From Chlorobiaceae bacterium (GTDB taxonomy: Bacteria > Bacteroidota > Chlorobiia > Chlorobiales > Chlorobiaceae): a stretch of DNA of 40,767 nt. This document shows, piece by piece, positions 14,705 to 23,007 of this stretch. The position numbers and the translations under genes are program-made. Location: positions 1 through 40,767 of the forward strand of contig JAAXXK010000001.1 in assembly GCA_013334525.1 (NCBI GenBank), read 5' to 3'. A model generated the notes under the pieces. That model was not told the DNA's origin. It was given only the letters and a program-made list of their open reading frames with translations, and ran no database searches. Every line of letters begins with the position of its first letter. The stretch's first letter is position 1.

Positions 14705-15580
14705 GTGAGACAGAATTTTGAGATCGATACCCGGCGGATTGCCGAGTTCCAGAAGAACGAGATTACCGAACATTACATTTACAAGAACCTGGCCAAACGG
14801 GTCAACGGGGTGAAGAACCGCAGGATTTTCGCCCAGATTTCCGATGACGAGATGCGGCATTACAACGTCTGGAAGGGCTTTACCCGTAAGGATGTCTCCC
14901 CGAGCCGTTTCAGGATATGGTTCTATTCGCTTATTGGAATGCTCTTCGGCTTCACCTTCGCCGTCAAGCTGATGGAGGGCGGTGAACGGGCGGCCCAGTT
15001 GAATTATGAACGTTTTGCGGGCTCGCTGGACGAAGTTATCGGCATTATCAGGGACGAAGAGGAGCATGAGCACGCACTGCTCACCCTGCTCGACGAAGAG
15101 CGGCTTCAGTATACCGGTTCCATTGTACTCGGCCTTAACGACGCGCTCGTAGAGCTGACCGGTGCGCTTGCCGGACTGACGTTCGCCCTCCAGAATACGA
15201 AGATCGTCGGTTTGACCGCCATGATCACCGGTTTCGCGGCAGCCCTGTCGATGGCCTCTTCAGAGTATCTCTCAACGAAGAGCGAGGCGGGGACAAAAAG
15301 TCCCGTCAAGGCCGCCGTCTTTACCGGCATAGCCTATATCCTGGCTGTGGCGGTGCTGATTATGCCCTATCTGTTCCTGCACGATATCTACCTGAGCCTC
15401 GGGCTTGCTTTTGCGGGGGCGTTCACGATCGTCGCGTTGTTCAACTTCTATATCTCAGTCGCCAGGGGCGTTCCTTTCGGGAGCCGCTTTTTCGAGATGG
15501 CAGGATTGATCGTCGTGGTGGCCGGCATCAGCTTTGCGGCAGGCCTGGCCATGCGCTTCTTTTTCGGGGTTACGGTCTGA
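14705..15580 (+). CDS. Membrane-bound ferritin-like/VIT1 iron (metal) transporter, MbfA type
   Basis: A 291-residue fusion. Residues about 5-130 form a rubrerythrin-type four-helix domain with di-iron ligands of the ExxH kind: E19/E22, 'DEMRHY' (E49, H52), E94 and 'RDEEEHEH' (E118-H123). Residues about 137-290 are a VIT1/CCC1 membrane domain ('[20 protein letters not shown]', '[15 protein letters not shown]', then two helix pairs). In MbfA of alphaproteobacteria this architecture exports Fe2+ and limits peroxide stress; that role is likely but not proven here. The start is GTG at 14705, directly after an in-frame TAA at 14690. It is convergent with the next gene, with 24 bp between stops. Confidence 0.87.
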   Translation: MRQNFEIDTRRIAEFQKNEITEHYIYKNLAKRVNGVKNRRIFAQISDDEMRHYNVWKGFTRKDVSPSRFRIWFYSLIGMLFGFTFAVKLMEGGERAAQLNYERFAGSLDEVIGIIRDEEEHEHALLTLLDEERLQYTGSIVLGLNDALVELTGALAGLTFALQNTKIVGLTAMITGFAAALSMASSEYLSTKSEAGTKSPVKAAVFTGIAYILAVAVLIMPYLFLHDIYLSLGLAFAGAFTIVALFNFYISVARGVPFGSRFFEMAGLIVVVAGISFAAGLAMRFFFGVTV

Positions 15581-15604
15581 GCTAACCTCATGGATTGCGA
15601 CTGC

Positions 15605-17152
15605 TCACGACAGCAATGTTCTGATGAGCGCCGCAAGATCTACTTTGCCCTGTGTGTCGATTTCGATGCACAGGGTTTTTTCATCCCCCTCCGGCGGCTC
15701 GTCCGAACCTGTCTGGGCCGCTAGTACGTTGAGATCCGCTTCGGATGGGTCGCGTCCCTCCTCATTTCGCTTGCTGACCCTTGCTCGAAGCACATCGATT
15801 GGAGCCTTGAAGCTGAGGATGCGGCACGGGCAGTTCAGCCCGGCAGCCAACGTGATGAACGCTGCTCGCTGGCTCTTTTTGAGGAACGTTGCGTCGACGA
15901 TGGCCGTGTAGCCTCCTGAAAGTGCCGAGGCGGCAGCTTCGAGCATGGATTCGTAGGTTTTTTGCGTGGAGTCTGGCCTGTAGATGTCGAGGCCTTTCGA
16001 GATGCTTTTGTCAAGGCTTTCCATGCCGAAAAGCCTTTTTCGCTCGACATCTGAACGGATATGGACGAAGCCGCCCATGTCGGCCAGGGCTGAAGAGTGC
16101 ATCGATTTACCGCTGCCGGAAAGGCCGTGCGTGACAAGGAGCATCGGAGCCCGGGGCCGGGTATAGTCGAGCGCAAGGTCAAGGTAGGAGCGGTGCTCTG
16201 CCAGGATCTCCTGTTTACGTTGCAGGTCGTACTCCTGTGTTAAACGGATGGAGGTGACTTTGGCCCGTACCATGGCGCGATAGGTGCAATAGAACCTGAG
16301 CACGCGAAGGCCTGCATAATCTCCGTTTTTTGAGAGGTAGGCGTTGAGGAAATGCCAGCAGAGCCCCTGGCGGCCCGAGTGCTGCAGATCCATGAACAGA
16401 AAGGCGGCATCGCTCATCACGTCGATGACGCTGAGCCGGGGATTGAACTCGATGCAGTCGAAGATCCTGATTTTTCCTTTCCATACCACCATGTTGCCGG
16501 TATGCATGTCTCCATGGCACTCCCGCACCATCCCGCCGGCCTTGCGATCCAGGAGCACTTTCGAAAGGCGCGCTGCTTCGGCGATCGTCCACGTTCGAAT
16601 TCTGTCTATTTCGGCGATCTCTTCTGCCGAGCGGGCAACCTGTTCCGTGAGATCGAGATTTTCAAGCATCGGCTTGAGCAGCACAGTGGGGGTGCCGAAA
16701 TCGGAGGAGGGATCCGATCGTGGAGTCTCAGCGTGGAATGCGGCGATGATCGAAGCGGCCTCTTCAAGCTCCAGAAATGTCAGGTTGCCGCTGCCGAGCA
16801 GGCGGTCGAGTTCGAAGCTCCTGTCGAATTCGACCATCCGGACGACATGGTCCACTGCGTCGCCGTCGGCTCCGATGCGAAACCAGTCGTCCGACGCGGT
16901 GACCTGGAGCACGTCGATATAGATGTCGGGGCAGAGCCTCCGGTTAAGGCGCAACTCTTCGAGGCAGCAGTGCCTGCGTCGTTCGATGGTGGAAAAATCG
17001 AGGAAGCCGAGATTGACCGGTTTTTTGAGTTTGTACGCAAAGCTTCCTGTCAGGAAAATCCAGGAGATATGGGTTTCAACGACCTTGATCTCCTTTTCGA
17101 CAGGGTGGGGATAGGCTTCGGGATGACGCAGTGCTTCGGCTACCGGGTTCAT
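15605..17152 (-). CDS. Fused aminoglycoside phosphotransferase-like kinase and P-loop kinase
   Basis: A 515-residue two-domain cytoplasmic protein. Residues about 1-325 are an APH/choline-kinase-fold domain: 'TGSFAYKLKKPVNLGFLD' (nucleotide-site lysine region), catalytic loop 'CHGDMHTGN' (H213, D215, N220) and 'IFDCIEFNPRL' (metal ligand D232). Residues about 335-515 are an AAA_33/gluconate-kinase-like P-loop domain: Walker A 'GLSGSGKS' 343-350, 'IRSDVERKRLFG', 'AIVDATFLKKSQRA' (Walker B-like). The same fusion is found as an uncharacterised family in many bacteria. Despite the APH match it should not be called an antibiotic-resistance enzyme, and no substrate is known. It is transcribed toward the iron transporter and is monocistronic. 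Confidence 0.87.
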   Translation of the reverse strand: MNPVAEALRHPEAYPHPVEKEIKVVETHISWIFLTGSFAYKLKKPVNLGFLDFSTIERRRHCCLEELRLNRRLCPDIYIDVLQVTASDDWFRIGADGDAVDHVVRMVEFDRSFELDRLLGSGNLTFLELEEAASIIAAFHAETPRSDPSSDFGTPTVLLKPMLENLDLTEQVARSAEEIAEIDRIRTWTIAEAARLSKVLLDRKAGGMVRECHGDMHTGNMVVWKGKIRIFDCIEFNPRLSVIDVMSDAAFLFMDLQHSGRQGLCWHFLNAYLSKNGDYAGLRVLRFYCTYRAMVRAKVTSIRLTQEYDLQRKQEILAEHRSYLDLALDYTRPRAPMLLVTHGLSGSGKSMHSSALADMGGFVHIRSDVERKRLFGMESLDKSISKGLDIYRPDSTQKTYESMLEAAASALSGGYTAIVDATFLKKSQRAAFITLAAGLNCPCRILSFKAPIDVLRARVSKRNEEGRDPSEADLNVLAAQTGSDEPPEGDEKTLCIEIDTQGKVDLAALIRTLLS

Positions 17153-17387
17153 GGTTTTTGGTCGGCTTGTCGTTGACGGTCATCGGAGTGGAGGTTGAAT
17201 TGAAAACTACAGGAAAAAACGGAGATTGCCTGAGCATCAGGGTAGTTTAAAAGCCGGAAACGGCGGTTTGGCGCATCGTTGTTGAAGTGGTCTCAAGTTC
17301 AGGGCTTTCTTAAAAAAAATTGTAAATTACCAATCCGTAACCAGCCTTTATTTATCGCCCAAATATCAGTTCCCAAAAGCGTAATCG

Positions 17388-17819
17388 ATGATACAGCTTT
17401 CCAAAATCCTGTGCCCTACCGATTATTCGGACTCCTCGGACAAAGCCGTCCGATATGCCATAGAATTTGCAAGACGCGTCAATGCCCATGTCAGGTTCCT
17501 GCATATCCAGGAGCCGGAAGGAATCGTACGTAAAACCGGAGTCGAAGAGTCAATATCTGACAATTTTAAATCCATGCTCCACACAGCGAAGAAGCAGGGG
17601 TTGCATGCCGACATGAAGATCGTTACCGGAGTGCCTCCGGATGCGATCATCAAACATGCCCATGAGTGGTTTGCCGATCTCATCATCATGGGTTCACACG
17701 GCCGCACCGGCCTTATGCGGATTCTGATGGGCAGCGTCGCCGAAGCAGTGTTCCGCTCTGCGGCTGTTCCTGTGCTGCTGGTCAAGCAGGATGCGGTCGA
17801 CAAGGCCATTCCCGGATAA
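17388..17819 (+). CDS. Universal stress protein, UspA family (ATP-binding type)
   Basis: A 143-residue single-domain Usp protein, cytoplasmic and probably dimeric. It begins with the family strand 'ILCPTDYSDSSDKAVRYA' and has the ATP-binding motif G-2x-G-9x-G-S (G102, G105, G115, S116) in 'GSHGRTGLMRILMGS', followed by 'VPVLLVK'. Members accumulate under stress and starvation; the specific role is not readable. It lies 37 bp upstream of the class I fumarase gene on the same strand, with no terminator between, so the two may be cotranscribed. Confidence 0.93.
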   Translation: MIQLSKILCPTDYSDSSDKAVRYAIEFARRVNAHVRFLHIQEPEGIVRKTGVEESISDNFKSMLHTAKKQGLHADMKIVTGVPPDAIIKHAHEWFADLIIMGSHGRTGLMRILMGSVAEAVFRSAAVPVLLVKQDAVDKAIPG

Positions 17820-17856
17820 ACAGTCACCAATATCACCCACCTTTAGCCGTCGATTT

Positions 17857-19389
17857 ATGAAACATTTCAGGGACTCAATGGTAGCCTTGATCACCGAGAC
17901 CTCCGCGAACCTTCCCAGCGACGTCCGGCGCGCCATTGCCGATGCGTTCTCGAAGGAGGCGCCCGACTCCCGTGCCGATCTTGCCATGTCGACCATCACG
18001 CTCAACATCGATATGGCCGTAGACTGCAACGGTCCGGTCTGCCAGGATACCGGTATGCCCACCTTTTTTGTGCATACTCCAAAAGGTGTCGACCAGCTTG
18101 CCATGAAAAAGGATATCGAGTCAGCGGTCACAGAGGCAACCAGGACAGGAAAGCTTCGTCCCAACGCGGTTGATGCGTTTACCGGCAAGAACTCCGGCAC
18201 CAACCTCGGCGACCATTTTCCGGTCATTCATTTCGAGCCATGGGAGAGGGACGAGGTCGAGGTCAAGTTTATCCTCAAGGGCGGCGGATGCGAGAACAAG
18301 AATGTACAGTATTCGCTTCCTGCGGAAATTCCCGGGCTCGGGCGCGCTGCCAGGGATATCGACGGCGTCCGTAAATGCATCATGCATGCGGTTTTCCAGG
18401 CGCAGGGCCAGGGGTGCAGCCCCGGATTCCTCGGTGTCGGCGTGGGCGGCGACAGGACCAGCGGCTTTGACCTCGCAAAAAAACAGCTGCTTCGTTCCGT
18501 TGACGATACCAATCCCGATCCGGAGCTGGCAGGACTCGAACAGGAGATCCTCGACAGTTCGAACAAGCTGAACATCGGCCCCATGGGGTTTGCCGGAAAG
18601 ACGACGCTCCTTGGGTGCAAGATCGGCAAGTCGCACCGGGTCCCGGCCAGCTTCTACGTATCGGTCGCCTACAACTGCTGGGCATACCGCCGCCTGGGAG
18701 TGATCATCGATCCTGTCGACGGCTCCATTGCAAGCTGGCAATACCGCGATGCCGACGAGATCAAACGCATGGCGCGCGGCGAAGGAATTCCCCTGACCGG
18801 ACGGGAAGTGGTGCTTCAGGCGCCGGTCAGCGAAGAGACGGTCCGGCAGCTGAAGGTCGGCGACATCGTTATCGTCAACGGCGAGGTCCATACCGGTCGT
18901 GACGCCTTCCATCATTATGTGATGCACCACGATCTGCCCGAAAACCTCGATACCCGTGGCGGCATCATTTACCATTGCGGCCCGGTCGTGCTGAAAAATG
19001 AGGAGGGCCAGTACACCATCGTCGCGGCAGGCCCGACCACTTCCATCCGTGAGGAGCCATACCAGGCTGATGTGATAAAGAAACTCGGCCTCAGGGCAAT
19101 CATCGGCAAGGGCGGCATGGGTCCGAAAACGCTTCAGGGACTCAAGGATAACGGTGCTGTCTATCTCAACGCCATCGGCGGCGCGGCACAATACTATGCA
19201 AAGTGCATCGAGAAGGTGACCGGCGTCGACTTCCTTGAAGAGATGGGCGTGCCGGAGGCGATGTGGCATCTGCAGGTCAAATCGTTTCCTGCCATCGTCA
19301 CCATGGACGCCCATGGCAACAGCCTTCACCAGGAGGTAGAAGATGAGTCCCTGGGCATTCTCGAATCCTTTGGAGATGCCGGGCACTGA
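17857..19389 (+). CDS. Fumarate hydratase, class I (4Fe-4S), single-chain
   Basis: A 510-residue iron-sulfur hydro-lyase, alpha and beta halves in one chain, converting malate and fumarate. Likely cluster ligands are C62 ('VCQDTGMPTFF'), C187 ('GCSPGFLGVGVGGDR') and C274 ('AYNCWAYRRLG'), spaced much as in other class I fumarases. The N-terminal (alpha) part runs to about 290; the beta part includes 'VGDIVIVNGEVHTGRDAFHH', 'IYHCGPVV', 'AAGPTTSIREEPY' and 'IIGKGGMG'. The closely related L-tartrate dehydratase cannot be fully excluded, but the context is C4-acid metabolism: a carboxyltransferase-biotin protein follows 119 bp downstream. The start at 17857 (MKHFRDS) is chosen over the frame's upstream extension into usp. 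Confidence 0.93.
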   Translation: MKHFRDSMVALITETSANLPSDVRRAIADAFSKEAPDSRADLAMSTITLNIDMAVDCNGPVCQDTGMPTFFVHTPKGVDQLAMKKDIESAVTEATRTGKLRPNAVDAFTGKNSGTNLGDHFPVIHFEPWERDEVEVKFILKGGGCENKNVQYSLPAEIPGLGRAARDIDGVRKCIMHAVFQAQGQGCSPGFLGVGVGGDRTSGFDLAKKQLLRSVDDTNPDPELAGLEQEILDSSNKLNIGPMGFAGKTTLLGCKIGKSHRVPASFYVSVAYNCWAYRRLGVIIDPVDGSIASWQYRDADEIKRMARGEGIPLTGREVVLQAPVSEETVRQLKVGDIVIVNGEVHTGRDAFHHYVMHHDLPENLDTRGGIIYHCGPVVLKNEEGQYTIVAAGPTTSIREEPYQADVIKKLGLRAIIGKGGMGPKTLQGLKDNGAVYLNAIGGAAQYYAKCIEKVTGVDFLEEMGVPEAMWHLQVKSFPAIVTMDAHGNSLHQEVEDESLGILESFGDAGH

Positions 19390-19508
19390 GATGCTTTGCA
19401 TCGCGAAGTTGAAATCGGTTTACAAATACAAAGCAGCGTTCCCGGCTGTGGACTGAACAGGCGGGAGGTGCGGCATATCGGATCACTAATCACCAACGAC
19501 AGGGTTAT

Positions 19509-21380
19509 ATGAAAAAAATACGGTTTATGGATGTCTCTTTCCGTGACGGATTCCAGTCCTGTTACGGTGCAAGGGTCAAAACCGAAGATTTCCTTCCGGT
19601 GCTTGAGGCGGCTGTCCATGCGGGTACAGACAATTTCGAGATAGGCGGCGGCGCCCGTTTCCAGAGCCTCTACTTCTACTGCCAGGAAGATGCCTTCGAG
19701 ATGATGGATGCCTGCCGCAGGGTAGTTGGCCCCGACATCAACCTGCAGACCCTTTCCCGCGGGGCCAATGTCGTCGGGCTTGTGTCGCAGTCGCGGGACA
19801 TCATCGACCTGCACGCAAAGCTTTTCAAGAAGCACGGCGTCAGCACCATCCGCAACTTCGATGCGCTGATGGATGTGCGCAACCTCGCATGGTCAGGCCA
19901 GTGCATCGTGAACGCGGGCCTTAAACACCAGGTGGTGGTCGCCCTGATGGGCCTGCCTCCGGGCCTGAACGAGTCATACTGCCACACCCCGAAGTTCTAT
20001 CTCGACAAACTCAGGGAGATTCTCGACGCCGGCATTCCGTTCGACAGCGTAGCCTTCAAGGACGCGTCGGGCACCACGACGCCGGCCGTCGTCTACGAGA
20101 CGGTCAGGGGCGCAAGGGCGATGCTTCCTGCAGGCACGGTACTCGAGTTCCACACCCACGATACTGCCGGTATGGGCGTAGCCTGCAACTATGCGGCCAT
20201 TGAGGCAGGTATCGACATCATCGACCTTGCCATGGCCCCGGTCAGCGGCGGTACGGCCGAAGTCGACATCCTCACCATGTGGCACCGCCTGCGCGGAACC
20301 GATTACACCCTCGATATCGATCACGAGAAGTACCTCAATGTCGAGTCGATGTTCATCGAGCACATGGACAAGTATTACATGCCCCCTGAAGCCAAGGAGG
20401 TCAATCCGGTCATTCCGTTCTCGCCGATGCCGGGCGGCGCCCTGACGGCAAACACACAGATGATGCGCGACCACGATACGCTGCACTTCTTCCCGGAAGT
20501 GATCCGCAATATGCGTGAAGTTGTAGCCAAGGGCGGTTTCGGCGCTTCGGTCACCCCGGTTTCGCAGTTTTATTTCCAGCAGGCCTTCGCCAATACCGTG
20601 CAGGGACCATGGAAGAAGATCGTGGACGGATACGGAAGGATGGTGCTCGGCTATTTCGGCAAGACTCCGGCTGAACCCGACCCTGAAGTGGTCAGGCTGG
20701 CCGCCGAACAACTCGGTCTTGAACCGACGGTTCAGGACGTGCATGACATCAACGACCGTCACCCGGATCTTGGCGTCGAGCACAACAGGAAGCTGTTGCG
20801 CGAAGCGCACCTTCCTGAAACGGATGAAAATATTTTCATTGCCGCGACCTGCGGCGCAAAGGGCATCGCGTTCCTGAACGGAGACAAGCCGCTCGGAATC
20901 CGTTACAAGAAAGATGTCGAGGCTGAAGCCGAAGCGAAAAAGGATGAGGAGGAGCTGAAGGTGACCTCCTCTTCAAAGGCTCTGCCGGAACGTCTGCAGG
21001 AGCTTATCAGGCCGGCTACACGAGGCCTTTCGGGCAATTACCTGGTCATGGTCGACGGCAAATCGTTCAACGTGGTCATAGCCGACGGAGTGGCCATGGC
21101 ACAGAGCGTGGCCCCGGGCATGCATGCGGTCACCATTCCGCAGATGGCTCCGGTGCAGCAGCACCATGGCATTCCGGTTACCGCGCCGATGCCGGGCAAT
21201 GTCGTTTCCGTGGCCGTCAAGGTCGGCGATAGTGTGGTCGAGGGTCAGGATGTCGCGGTTACCGAAGCCATGAAGATGGAGGCCTCGGTCAAGTCGCCTG
21301 CATCGGGACTGGTTATCGCCATCACCGTCAAGCCGGGAGACTCGGTCTCGGCAGGTCAGGCGATCATGTACCTGGAATAA
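19509..21380 (+). CDS. Pyruvate carboxylase subunit B / oxaloacetate decarboxylase alpha-type carboxyltransferase with biotin domain
   Basis: A 623-residue protein. Residues about 1-270 are a HMGL-like carboxyltransferase barrel beginning 'FMDVSFRDGFQSCYGARV' (family form is DTTLRDGxQS; the DVS opening is unusual), with 'EFHTHDTAGMG' supplying metal-ligand histidines. Residues 275-470 are the PYC/OADA domain ('FSPMPGGALTANTQMM'). An acidic linker (about 477-495) leads to a biotinyl domain with 'EAMKME', lysine near 589. It transfers carboxyl between biotin and pyruvate. The direction (pyruvate carboxylation or oxaloacetate decarboxylation) depends on partners absent from this window: a biotin carboxylase for the former, membrane beta/gamma subunits for the latter. 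In a reductive TCA organism, carboxylation is the natural reading. Confidence 0.9.
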   Translation: MKKIRFMDVSFRDGFQSCYGARVKTEDFLPVLEAAVHAGTDNFEIGGGARFQSLYFYCQEDAFEMMDACRRVVGPDINLQTLSRGANVVGLVSQSRDIIDLHAKLFKKHGVSTIRNFDALMDVRNLAWSGQCIVNAGLKHQVVVALMGLPPGLNESYCHTPKFYLDKLREILDAGIPFDSVAFKDASGTTTPAVVYETVRGARAMLPAGTVLEFHTHDTAGMGVACNYAAIEAGIDIIDLAMAPVSGGTAEVDILTMWHRLRGTDYTLDIDHEKYLNVESMFIEHMDKYYMPPEAKEVNPVIPFSPMPGGALTANTQMMRDHDTLHFFPEVIRNMREVVAKGGFGASVTPVSQFYFQQAFANTVQGPWKKIVDGYGRMVLGYFGKTPAEPDPEVVRLAAEQLGLEPTVQDVHDINDRHPDLGVEHNRKLLREAHLPETDENIFIAATCGAKGIAFLNGDKPLGIRYKKDVEAEAEAKKDEEELKVTSSSKALPERLQELIRPATRGLSGNYLVMVDGKSFNVVIADGVAMAQSVAPGMHAVTIPQMAPVQQHHGIPVTAPMPGNVVSVAVKVGDSVVEGQDVAVTEAMKMEASVKSPASGLVIAITVKPGDSVSAGQAIMYLE

Positions 21381-21396
21381 TCTCCATACGATCGAA

Positions 21397-21452
21397 TTCA
21401 AAACAGGAATGGCGGCATGTTGAGTGCCGCCATTCCTGTTTTGAAGCTTTTT
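21397..21452. terminator. Very strong bidirectional terminator (about 21-bp stem)
   Basis: Arms 21397-21417 and 21425-21445 are perfectly complementary (core AACAGGAATGGCGGCA), with a 7-nt loop (TGTTGAG) and a TTTTTT run after GC. It ends the plus-strand carboxylase gene, and its other strand serves the convergent LRR gene that stops at 21467. Confidence 0.93.
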
Positions 21453-21466
21453 TCGAATCAGGCGGT

Positions 21467-22669
21467 TCAGCCCTTGACGATGACGTCGCACGCCGGATGG
21501 AGGCGTATGAAATGATCTATTTCCGCTTTTGAAATGTAGTTTCCGGAAATTTCAAGCTTCTCGAGGTTCTGAAGGTGCATGATGGGCGTGAGCGATACGA
21601 CGTTTGTTCCTGTGACGATCAGCTCTTCGAGATCTTCGATTCCGGCGAGGGGTTCAAGGCTCTGAATGCTTGTCTGCTCGGCGCTCAGTTCCTTGAGGCT
21701 CAAGATGTTCCTCAGGGGCTCTAGGGTTGAAATCCCTGTCCGGCTGCAGCGGAGGTATTCGAGCTTGTCAAGGCCTGCAAGCGGTTCGAGAGACGTTATC
21801 TTTGTGCTGTTGATGCCCAGCTCGATCAGGTTTTCCAGATGCCTGATCGGTTCTATCGAGCTTATTTCCGTTTTGTAGCAGCTCAGTTTTTCGAGATTGA
21901 CCAGATTCCTGAGCGGAGACAGGTCGCTGATGAGGGTTTCCGAACAGTAGAGCTCTTCGAGGTTCACCAGGTTGCCGACCGGTTCAAGGTCGCTGACTTC
22001 GGTACTTGAAATCCAGAGCAGTTTCATCGAAACGATGTCGCGCAGCGGTTCGAGCGAGGTGAAGTCGCAGTCGAACGCATAGAGGCGCTTCAGGTTCCTC
22101 AGGTTTTTCAACGGCTCAAGGCTCTCGACAGGCGATTCGTCGCATCGCAGCTGTTGAAGGTTTTCCAGCAGGCTTATCGGGGCGAGGTTGTGAATCCTCA
22201 TGTTGTCGCACCGCACTGTCGTCGAATTGAGGAAGGTAAGCAGTTCGACGTCGGTGGGCTCCTTCTGGATTTTCAGGGTATGCTTAACCACCTCTTTCCA
22301 GTCGTGACCCAGCGCACGAAACCACTCCTGCCGTTTCTGGCCGTCCCTGAGCAACACAGACCTGGAAGCCGCCAGAGCATGCTGTTCGGCGATGGACAAC
22401 GAGGCAACGGAACCGCCATGCAACGGGCCGGTGAGATCGGGCGAAAAGGTCACGGTCGGCGATTTGCCTGAATCGAGATTTTCGGCAAGGCACCTGATGT
22501 ACCATTCGGCTTTCTTGTCCTCTATGATACGGTAGTGTTTTTCGAGGTTCTGTTCGTCGAGCGTATTGATGTCTTCGAGAATGTCATTGCCGCATCTTGG
22601 ACATATGGCATTTTGTTCGGTCAGGGGGAAACTGCAGACCGGACACTGTTTATAGATGTTTTGCTCCAA
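21467..22669 (-). CDS. Zinc-ribbon / leucine-rich repeat protein
   Basis: A 400-residue protein with no signal peptide, so probably cytoplasmic. The N-terminus is a zinc ribbon: C9, C12 ('CPVC') and C23, C26 ('CPRC'). A helical linker (about 30-150) includes 'WFRALGHDWKEVVKHTL'. Residues about 163-382 are ten tandem 22-residue leucine-rich repeats of the SDS22/internalin type, with unit pattern L..L..L....T.I.SLEPL ('LNLEELYCSETLISDLSPL' is one). The repeats form a curved binding surface; partner unknown. Many units carry a cysteine at the same place in the beta strand. It is isolated between a strong terminator and a divergent gene. Confidence 0.82.
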   Translation of the reverse strand: MEQNIYKQCPVCSFPLTEQNAICPRCGNDILEDINTLDEQNLEKHYRIIEDKKAEWYIRCLAENLDSGKSPTVTFSPDLTGPLHGGSVASLSIAEQHALAASRSVLLRDGQKRQEWFRALGHDWKEVVKHTLKIQKEPTDVELLTFLNSTTVRCDNMRIHNLAPISLLENLQQLRCDESPVESLEPLKNLRNLKRLYAFDCDFTSLEPLRDIVSMKLLWISSTEVSDLEPVGNLVNLEELYCSETLISDLSPLRNLVNLEKLSCYKTEISSIEPIRHLENLIELGINSTKITSLEPLAGLDKLEYLRCSRTGISTLEPLRNILSLKELSAEQTSIQSLEPLAGIEDLEELIVTGTNVVSLTPIMHLQNLEKLEISGNYISKAEIDHFIRLHPACDVIVKG

Positions 22670-23007
22670 TGTGGATATGGCATTGAGGAGTTATGTGAGT
22701 TTGATTTGTTATTGCAACATAAGAAAAAAAAAGGCTTAAGCCATAATCGCCCCTTTTGCCTGAAGTATAAATGCAGTGCGGACGTATACGCCGGTTATCC
22801 GAAAGCCGGCAGCAGCAGGTGTTGACATAATGCCTGCCATGAACTTTTTGTGCCGCTCTTTGTTATATAAAGTGGATATGGTATAAGGAAGCGTCTATCA
22901 TGCCCATGTAGGATTCTCGCCAGCAGTCCTGTTGATCCTTCATTAAGACAGAACAACACCATCGTTTTCAGTCAGTAATGAAACGGGCAACAGCCCGGGG
23001 AGAGGTC
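22670..23007. other. Divergent intergenic region
   Basis: A 338-bp gap between the LRR gene (minus) and the GH65 gene (plus). It holds an A-tract next to the palindrome GGCTTAAGCC (22733-22742) and a purine-rich ribosome site (GGGGAGAGG, about 22997-23005) for the GH65 start at 23008. I see no gene and no clear promoter pair. Confidence 0.45.

Noticed and set aside
15605-17152. Aminoglycoside resistance gene
   Set aside because: The APH fold is shared by many small-molecule kinases; fusion to a P-loop kinase marks an uncharacterised housekeeping-type family.
18121-19401. Long minus-strand open frame opposite class I fumarase
   Set aside because: Shadow of the fumarase gene, which has clear family motifs in the plus strand.
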